From positions 64,387,371 to 64,451,370 of the forward strand of contig NC_053393.1 of NCBI RefSeq assembly GCF_905171765.1: a DNA stretch of 64,000 bases, written 5' to 3'. Numbering within the stretch: the first letter of the stretch is position 1; the number at the start of each line of letters is the position of its first letter. The notes beneath the pieces were generated by a model, which was not told where the DNA came from, did no database searches, and saw only the letters and a program-made list of their open reading frames with translations. The position numbers were made by a program, and so were the translations under genes. This DNA is from Bufo bufo. Its lineage: Eukaryota; Chordata; Amphibia; Anura; Bufonidae. Below, piece after piece: positions 55,338 to 64,000 of this stretch.

Positions 55338-56929
55338 GCAAACTGGGCGACCTAAAGTAAATATTCACATATTCTCATTCGTTCTGCCAATTAGATCATT
55401 TTACTCTTCAAGTCACAGGCCAGTTATGTTTCACTGTTGCAGAATATCAACATTGAGAAACTGGACAATTTCTGCTTCTTTACCCCACAATAAATATGAA
55501 CCAACACGAAATGGCCTGAAGTACCCCCTGAAACTTTGTTTCACCACCTAGGCATTGGTCATTAGAGGGACATAGGGGAAAACAAGGGGATGAAATTATT
55601 TACTTCTATATTAAAGATCTAACTTGTCATCATGTTATTTTTTGCCACAATTAATGGTGTCATATAATGTTAAAAACTCTGTACCCACTAAACCATGTCC
55701 AGGTCTTTTTTAAATAAATATTTGCAGGAGGTAATATTGACTGTCTGTCACATATTTTACAATTTATTTGCACTATTTTGAGACACACGAATAGGTGTTT
55801 CTTTAGGTCACTTTAGTACAGAGCTACGATTGTAGTAATGAAGTAGGGTGCAAAGAAATGTGCAATGTCAGGGGTGCAGCTATGGGAGACTGGCAGGTGG
55901 AGGACACAATAACAGCACTCAGAGGTCTGTACTAACCCTGGTAGGTCACCCTAGAATTCCCTGACAACTGCAGAGCAGGTACTCTGATAATGGTGACCCC
56001 ACTCAACAGCATTGCCCTAGACATTCCTAAATTAAGCAAATTGCAAAGGTAAGGGGGGAGGGGTGTAAAAATGAAATATATATGACTAGTACTAGTTAAG
56101 TCCACTACCAACATCACAAATTCTCCATTGCATGATCAGTCTTGATATCAGTACAGTCATATCTGAAGTATACCACTAGTGTGAAAGTTCAGGAATCAGG
56201 ATCAAATATCAAGGCACGTACATTTGTCCCATTCCTCAAATTATCATGGCCATGAATTTTTATTATGGTAGCCGAATAACACAGACTCCTGTTTGTGAAA
56301 TGACAATATCCAAAATGCTGAAACTATGATGATGTGGATGATTCTGTTCACAGTGGAAGGTGTAGCCCAATATATCATTACTGTGGTATTTATCTTCTAC
56401 CCTGCGTGTTAACCCTATTAGTTTCATCGGTTTGTCAGTAGTACAACATAGAAACTTTCTATGACTGAGAAGACCCATTCGTCAAAAAAATTGTCTGCTG
56501 ATCATGTCAAACAGAAGTTAGATTACCCAGAAGTTTACAATATTGGAATACATCACCACTTGGATAGTTGAGTCAAGATGTCTGGTTCAGCCCATGATGT
56601 GGAACACCCATCCGCTTCTCATTGTAGGTTGATCTCTGATGTTTGAATTTTGATACCCTGTGGTGTTCGTGAGGATTGCTGTGTTCCTCTCATTAACCAG
56701 ATTAGTAAATTATTGAATGTAATGTTAGTAAGAACTAGGTGGAAGGGAGTAACACATGATTGCTGGATCAGACTACACAGGGTTTGTTTGTAGTCTGTAA
56801 CCATGGTGACACATAAACACATATAGGAGTTGCATACTTAAAACAACAGGAGATTTTTAACCAAGTCTATTTACCGTAACATTGCTTAAATTAAGTTGAG
56901 AAAATGGTTGTAAAAGTGGTAGTAGTGAC
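55338..56929. other. Intergenic sequence, nothing recognised
   Basis: Short open frames only. About 56780-56825 resembles the fragment near 11950. Confidence 0.35.
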
Positions 56930-58715
56930 TAGAGATGGCCTTGCGGTTCGCCCCGGCGGTCGTTTCGCGGCAAACTTTGCGTGTTCGCGATTTGCCGAAC
57001 ATGCGAGCATATGGAGAAATTTGCGCCCGCCATATTCTTCTACATTGTGAAGAACTTTGACCCATGACACATCCATCAGGTGGTACAGGACAGCCAATTG
57101 AGACGTTTCAGCACATGGACATACCCCCTACCTTATAAATAAACCTGATCTGGCCGCCATTTTACATTCAGTGTTTTGCCAGTGTAGGGAGAGGTTGCTG
57201 TGTGGAGCAGGGACAGGCTGTTAGGGACACCAAACACTAGCTAATAGGGCCACAAAAGTCTTTTTAAGCACTAGTTTAGGTGTGCTATCGATAGGTGTGA
57301 TACACAGAGGGGTGCGATATACTTATAATATACTTTTACAATGAGTCAAAAACACATAGATCTATATAGTGATCACCTGGAAGTCAGGGGCCTAGGGGCT
57401 AGGGGCTTACTAGGGCCATTTTTATATAGGGTAAGGTTCCGGACGGGGTCGCTCTTATCAGGGCGGGTGGTCTGTGGTTAGGCTATCAGGGCCAGAATAG
57501 CACCCCCTGTAGTGCAATATCAGGGACAGTTCTTTGCCCACCCTGTCCTTCAATACCACATCATCATCTAGCCCAGGGATGGATGTTTTTTTTGCTTTCC
57601 CTCCAGGATTCATCGATGTGCACTGGAACCCCCGGATTGTGGTAGGACATATGGTTTCTGATTTGGTGCCGCTGAGCACTTGTTATTGCCTACCACATCT
57701 ATGCTTGTTGGTTAACTTTAATAATTTAATATATTTTCATTTTGAGGGATATCTTTTCCATTCACACGTCCGCAAAATGGGCTCGCATCTGTTCCGCAAT
57801 TTTGCGGAACGGGTGCAGACCCGTTCATTTTCAATGGGGCCGGAATGTGCTGTCCGCATTTGCGGATCCACATCTGCATTTGCGGATCTGTGCTTCCGTT
57901 TTCCGCAAAAAAAAAGAACATGTCCTATTATTAAAAACCAAAAACTGTTTCCCTATACTCACTGCGTAAGCAATCCAGTATCACCTTTAGCGGATCCGCA
58001 ATTGCAGACAAGAGTAGGCATTTTCCATTATAGTGCCGGCGTTGTGCGGTCCACAAATTGCGGAATGCACATTGCCGGTGTCCGTGTTTTGCGGATCCGC
58101 AAAACACTTACGGACATGTGAATGGACCCTCATAGTAAAATTATCAAAGGATACGTTTTATCTTTATGTATATTCTAATGGATTGCCTTCCTTGTTCAAT
58201 GTTATAATATACTTTCTATGTTAGAAAATATATTATAGTGCATTTGTATTGTGCGGCAGTTTTGTGCGGTTCTGCTGCGATACTGCAGGTATATAGAGGG
58301 ACAAGCGTTATTGGAACAAATAATTTATACTGGTGTGATATACCAGTCGCCCCCCAAAAAAACTGATTGAAGCGGGGTGTTATATACCAATATACTTTCT
58401 TTATAGTGCATTTTGTTACTGTATAGTGCATTTGCGCATGCGAAAATTGAATTGCCGATATTTCGCATTGAAAAAAAAAATGAATGGAGATCGCAAATTC
58501 GAATAATACATCTGGTATGTCATTGTCCATGTTGTGGGACTATTTATGCACTTCTAGTAATTATTTCTTGGCTGCAAATATGAGCTGAAGTTTTTTCAGG
58601 TTCGCCTGCCATTAAAATGAATGGGACCCGCCGCGAACTTGCGGTTCGCAAACATTTAATCGTGTTCGCGCGATCGCGTTCGCGAACCAACCCGGCAGAT
58701 GTTCGTCCATCACTA
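56930..58715. mobile_element. Non-autonomous hAT element with TAGxGATGG ends
   Basis: Ends TAGAGATGG and (reversed) TAGTGATGG are flanked by a perfect 8-bp duplication GTAGTGAC (56922-56929 and 58716-58723). CGCGAACxxxCGCAA-type motifs occur near both ends. No transposase. It contains the nested MITE at 57744-58131. Confidence 0.88.
57744..58131. mobile_element. MITE with CCATTCACACGTCCG ends
   Basis: Left CCATTCACACGTCCGCAAAA and right (reversed) TCCATTCACATGTCCGTAAG are inverted. GCGGATCCGCAAA motifs recur. Outer edges (GAGGG/CCCTC) are approximate because the left end has an extra ~7 bp. Confidence 0.65.
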
Positions 58716-59437
58716 GTAGTGACTATAAACCAGACCTGACATTCAATGTAGGAAGCAAAAGAAGAAGAAGAGCTCCTGCAGGAGAGATCCCAGATGTAAC
58801 TGAAATTAACATTATATCATCGAACTAATATACTGCAATACAGAAGTATTGCAATGAATTATATGAGCTCTCAGAGGATAGCATGTTCAAGTTCCCTAGT
58901 GGGACACTGAAAAAATGGCAAAAAAAAAATCATTTTTTGTTCATTTAATCACATGAAAATCTCAATAAAAAGTGGTCAAAACATTGTATGTTACCCCAAA
59001 ATGGCACCAATAAAAATGCAGCTCACTCACAAAAAAAAAATTAGATGGATCTTTGAATTAGGCGAGAAAAGAAATTTTGTGCAAAAGTAGAAAAAAATAA
59101 AATAAATAAACATATATAAATTTGGTATTATATTAATCATACTGACCCATACAAATAATAAATGTTTTCTGTCACTTATAGACCATGGCAAACACCATAA
59201 AAACAAAACCCCAAAAAACTATGGTGAAATTGCTGACTTTTCTTTCTCAATCCATTAGATGTACGCGAAAATGGTGGTATTACATTACAGCCCTTCTCAC
59301 AAACAAAAAGTTGATAGAAAAGTAAAACGTTGTAGCATTTGAAATGCAGAGATGAAAATCTATTCATAATGCAGTAATAATTATTAACTAATTAAAATTA
59401 TAACTCAGAAGCATTTAGTGTGACAAGTATTCAATAA
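58716..59437. other. AT-rich intergenic sequence
   Basis: Poly-A tracts and blocks such as ACCCCAAAATGGCACCAATA suggest an old repeat. No gene. Confidence 0.4.
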
Positions 59438-59707
59438 TGATGCAGAGAGAGAGGCTGGTGACAACCCCCAGTCAGGCCAAAGAAGGCACGGGCGCCGGCC
59501 ACGAGTGGTCTAGAATTCTCTTTATTGTGATGCATCTCAGATGAACCCTCTTCTTTAGATATCTCCAACTTTACTTGAAGAAGGGGGTGTCCCCGAAACG
59601 CATCAATTGTTGAATCAATAAAGTGATTTCTAAACCAGCTGCGGCCGGTGCCCGTGCCTTCTTCTGCCTGACTGGATGTTGTCACCAGCCTCCCACTCTG
59701 CATCACC
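59438..59707. repeat. Inverted repeat around a CCCCGAAACGCAT motif
   Basis: GAGGCTGGTGACAAC...GAAGGCACGGGC on the left is mirrored by GCCCGTGCCTTCTTC...GTTGTCACCAGCCTC on the right. Between them lies GAAGAAGGGGGTGTCCCCGA followed by AACGCAT, a motif common in terminal regions of frog Penelope-like repeats. Confidence 0.65.
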
Positions 59708-62700
59708 GACGTGTCTGGAACCCCACTGCGATGAGATAAGATGTGACGGCCAGCCAATTTAAGGATGATCCTCACTACACGACACTCTGCCCTGTCACAA
59801 TAACACAAGGTGCTCCATTACTAAATCCTGCCGTTTCACACTGACCTTTGCAATCCTAGCAATACTACTCTATGCTGCATATTTTCGGCACTGCAAATAT
59901 TCCGTAATAGGGTTCACCTGGAAATCGGCACATACTTTTACTCTTTCACAGGACTAAGTATATTTTCATACTGCCTGCTCAATTTTGGATCCATAAAACA
60001 CTAATAAAACAAAAACGACCCCTCACCCCCCCCCCCCCTAAAAAAAAAAAACAATAAACAAAAAAACTCTATAAACATTTTGCATCTGGATGGGATTGCT
60101 TTAGAGAAGCAGGATTGCCCCAACCTTCATAGACAATGAAGAGATAAGAATATTTTCCAATATATTAATGTAATATATAACCAAAGGAAAGTGACCTGGG
60201 TGGCGGGAACATCTGTTCCCCATATAAGTAGCTCAGAAAGGACATGGCCAGAATGAAGAGTTGCTAGGTACAACTAATTATAATTAAGTCATTAATTCAG
60301 GCGCAAAGCTTCACAAATTGCCCACAAAGTGTTCTGTTTCGCCGGCAGGAAAGCATTTAAAATTAGCAATTTAAACGGTTTGCACCAGTAGCTCAGGTCC
60401 ACGTGCTTATTATCCGTACAACTGGAAGCCAGGTCAGAATCATACAAGTTGAGGTTTAATGAGCTGTATACAATTATCTAAATACAGTATATTACCGTAA
60501 AAATGCACATGACAGCTACTCTACTAATGTATATCACAGAGTCTGACATTCTTATCATCACAGGAAGGCCGTTATCTGCAGGGAGCAAAATTTCTCTCTA
60601 AAGGCCCCTTTCTATGGGCTGACTTTTCAGGCAATTATCAGGAAGGAGCCGTTCATTCTCAATAATTGCCTGACTGATCGATGATTTCTATGCATCAATC
60701 ACCTCATTTGTGCGGGGACGAGTGATCGCTACTGACATTGCTGGTGCCCATACAGATTAACTGTTTCTGGGCAGTAGATCCCTGTTTTCATAGGACCATC
60801 TGATAAACAGAAATTATTATTTTGGTGCTGCAACACGGATGCTTCATTTGCTCGCTGTCGCACCTTTACACAGGTCGATAAGCGGTGAGGACAGATCACG
60901 GACCCATTCAAGTTGAATGGGTCTGCATCCGTCTGTGCCAGCCACACTGGACGGTGCGCATGCTTAGGGGACTGCAGTTTGTGGTTCCGATGCACGGAAC
61001 GAGCGGCGCACCTTTGTGTGCATGAGCCATAATGCACAGGGATAAGGGACACATTGAACACGAAACATGCACATAGCGATGTAATAATAGTGGAATAATG
61101 TGCATAGTGAAGTCACATTAATGTCACAGTATTGGGCTAATGCACACAGCGATGTCACAATACAAGGATAAAGTGATGCTGCAACAATGGAATTACACAA
61201 ACAGTGATGTCACATGCAAGTATAATGCATGTATGATGTCACAGTACACAAATTATGTAGGGATTTAATAGCACAAATAGTGCAAAAAGTAATAGCACGC
61301 AGAAGGGATAATGTTTCCATAGTAAAACTTACAATGGATTTGTATTAAATTTTCCATGGCACCTTATATACAGTTTACCACTAACTGCACCTTATGTTTG
61401 GATGGAAATGGGCTCCCTTAATTACTGAACCCCATATCAGCAGTTATGCCTGCAACCCTGGCAGTGACGCCTATGCAGCAGGGCAACACATATCTTCCCA
61501 ACACGCCAAAATGCCAAATTTTTCGTATGTGCCCGGTGAGTGGCCAATCACCCCTTGACCTGTTTCCATCTTTCAATGTACATCTACATCTTGAACGAAA
61601 AGAAAAAAATACAGCAAGGTGATGACAGGGCCAGGATTGTAGTCTGAGTCCAGTATTAAACCCTTTAGATGCCACAGTCAATGCTGACCATGGTATCTAA
61701 GTGGTTTACAGAGGAAATGGGACTCTCTCAATCACCGGATACTAATGATTGCTATTGAAGCCAGAGGCCTACCAAGGGCCTCCAGGCCTGCTAGGTGTGA
61801 AAGCGGCCCTGCCAGGTCCAGGGTCCAATAGGCAGCCTGCCAGTGTAAAAATGAGAAGATATCAGTATACCATCAGTATAAAAAATACAGAGTTAATGCT
61901 ACCTTGTATGTACCTGAAAATAATGCCTTAGAAATGTGTAAATCACTCTGCAAAAGTTAGGATTCAAAGTTACCTTAGGAAAACCTTTATAAGCACTACC
62001 AACAGAATCAGTAAGGGCAGAGTGGATCTGGTTACTTCCTTTCTATGACGGACAATAGGCTTTTCAGTAGTGCAAGGCAAGTAATCATGGATGATCAAAT
62101 ACTATGGACTACGGATCAAAAGCTACCAAGATACTGATCAGTAGGGCCCAAGAGTCATATGTGTCACACAAGAAAAATGACCTAGGTTTATTTAGTGTAG
62201 GTGATGATTAATAAGACATAGCCAACCTTTAACTCCAGAGACTAGGGGTCCATTTACACAGGCAGATAATGTGCACATCATGAGCGGCGATCCACAATAA
62301 AGCAAGTCTATCGGCACTTGTCTACTGCAATTTAAATATAGCAATTATCGTGTGTTTGTCAAACGAGATTTCATACACTTTGCAATATGGTTGACAGTGT
62401 ATCTTTTAATTACAGAAGGAGATGTGCTACAGATACAGGTGTACCAGTGGCCCACTGCATAAGTGGTGAATAAATGTTATTATGCACTGTATACCTCTAA
62501 GGCTGTGAAGGGAGTAGGGAATCAAGTTCTAGGTGCAGGCTGGTTCCACCCCCTTCCTCTACAGAGAAGTAGTCTAGTCCTGTGTAGTTTATGAGAGAGC
62601 AGCAGAAAGCAGAGCTGAGCAGGGAAGACACCAGGAGAAAGGCAGTAGAACCCCAATGCCAGGGTGTTAACCCCGAGGGAACAAGGGTGCGACCTCCTAT

Positions 62701-62747
62701 TCCTGCACAGCCCAAGGAGCGTCAGAACGAGGACTGCCACCGCGAGT
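59708..62747. other. Intergenic sequence, no gene recognised
   Basis: It contains poly-C and poly-A tracts (about 60025-60062). A MITE-like end lies at 60601, and loosely repeated ATAGCGATGTCACAATAC motifs at 61065-61260. No open frame has a recognisable family. Confidence 0.4.
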
Positions 62748-64000
62748 ACAGATTTATTTAACCAATCACTGGCAACAGGAGTCGTCCCAGAAGATTGGAA
62801 ATTAGCAAATGTTGTGCCCATTCACAAGAAAGGTAGTAGGGAGGAATCGGGCAACTATAGACCAGTAAGCCTGACATCAATAGTGGGGAAATTAATGGAA
62901 ACCATACTTAAGGAGAGGATTGTGGAACATCTAAAATCCCATGGATTGAAAGATGAAAAACCGCATGGGTTTACTTCAGGGAGATCATGTCAAACTAATC
63001 TTATTAATTTTTTTGATTGGGTGACTAAAATAATAGATGGCGGAGGTGCAGTAGACCTCGCTTATCTAGACTTTAGTAAGGCTTTTGATACTGTTCCACA
63101 TAGAAGGCTTATTAATAAATTGCAGTCTTTGGGCTTGGACTCCCATATTGTTGAATGGATTAGGCAGTGGCTGAGGGACAGACAACAGAGGGTTGTAGTC
63201 AATGGAGTATATTCAGACCATGGTCTTGTTACCAGTGGGGTACCTCAGAGATCTGTTCTGGGACCCATATTGTTTAATATCTTTATCAGCGAAATTGCAG
63301 AAGGCCTCGATGGTAAGGTGTGTCTTTTTGCTGATGACACAAAGATATGTAACAGGGTTGATGTTCCTGGAGGGATACACCAAATGGAAAAGGATTTAGG
63401 AAAACTAGAGGAAAGGTCAAAAATCTAGCAACTAAAATGTAATGTTGATAAGTGCAAGATAATGCACCTGGGGCGTAAAAACCCAAGAGCAGAATATAAA
63501 ATCAGTGATACAGTCCTAACCTCAGTATCTGAGGAAAGGGATTTAGGGGTCATTATTTCAGAAGACTTAAGGGTAGGCAGACAATGTCATAGAGCAGCAG
63601 GAAATGCTAGCAGAATGCTTGGGTGTATAGGGAGAGGCATTACCAGTAGAAAGAGGGAGGTGCTCATGCCGCTCTACAGAGCATTAGTGAGTCCTCATTT
63701 AGAGTATTGTGCTCAGTACTGGAGACCATATCTCCAGAAGGATATTGATACTTTGGAGAGAGTTCAGAGAAGAGCTACTAAACTAGTACATGGATTGCAG
63801 GACAAAACTTACCAGGAAAGATTAAAGGACCTTAACATGTATAGCTTGGAAGAAAGACGAGACAGAGGGGATATGATAGAAACTTTTAAATACATAAAGG
63901 GAATCAACAAGGTAAAAGAGGAGAGAATATTTAAAAGAAGAAAAACTGCTACAAGTGGACATAGTTTTAAATTAAAGGGGCAAAGGTTTAAAAGTAATAT
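62748..64000 (+). pseudogene. CR1-type LINE reverse transcriptase, 5'-truncated
   Basis: From about 62748 the frame reads VPEDWKLANVVPIHKKGSRE, NYRPVSLTS, LDFSKAFDTVPH and LFADDTKI, the reverse transcriptase of CR1-like non-LTR elements. A TAG (63426-63428) replaces a probable Trp before QLKCNVDKCKIMHLG. After it the same frame continues with DLGVIIS, SPHLEYCAQYW and RRATKLV to the window edge. The endonuclease part is missing on the left, as expected for 5' truncation, and the 3' end lies outside the window. Confidence 0.93.

Noticed and set aside
57534..58121. 195-codon + strand frame
   Set aside because: Runs across a hAT body and a nested MITE; no recognisable domain.
62497..62821. - strand frames before the CR1 element
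   Set aside because: Overlap the CR1 boundary in antisense and lack any family features.
1..64000. tRNA, rRNA or other structured RNA genes
   Set aside because: No cloverleaf with A and B boxes or conserved rRNA stretch was noticed on reading both strands; a dedicated scan was not possible.

Overview
The window looks like nuclear DNA from a frog or toad (anuran amphibian). It carries one vertebrate host gene whose small exons are spread over about 41 kb. The introns and flanks are packed with Tc1/mariner, hAT, Harbinger-like, piggyBac, Helitron, Penelope-like, Ty3/gypsy and CR1 elements, a mixture typical of large anuran genomes. The anuran assignment is an inference from gene similarity and repeat types.

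Host gene. Seven exons on the + strand (10980-52120) encode almost all of a zinc transporter best matched by SLC30A8 (ZnT8). All introns are GT-AG, phases agree at every junction, and the frame runs to a TGA at 52118-52120. The short first coding exon was not found. A separate open exon on the - strand (8400-8695), with a hydrophobic N-terminus and good splice sites, may belong to an unidentified neighbouring gene.

Layout. 1-4667: Ty3/gypsy chromovirus Gag-Pol in one open frame plus its 3' LTR. 4668-10979: hAT element with a nested Harbinger-like MITE, then mostly unassigned sequence with the - strand exon. 10980-21554: the first five recognised SLC30A8 exons, with MITEs, a gypsy remnant and Helitrons between them. 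21555-33604: intron with an old Tc1 and a head-to-head Penelope-like dimer (25344-31580) bounded by a 14-bp target duplication. 33605-33739: exon. 33740-51974: an 18-kb intron made almost entirely of transposons. It holds a Tc1 element with an uninterrupted 340-residue transposase and nearly identical 211-bp ends, then a very large inverted-repeat element in which Tc1, hAT, another terminal-repeat element and piggyBac are nested inside one another. 51975-52120: last exon, followed by a minisatellite. 52813-64000: further repeats, a hAT with a perfect 8-bp duplication, and a CR1-type LINE running off the right edge.

The transposons are not a cooperating gene set. What links them is order of insertion, which can be read from who interrupts whom. 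The host gene should still be spliced normally, since all insertions lie between exons. Repeat identities were judged by eye; no alignment or database search was run.
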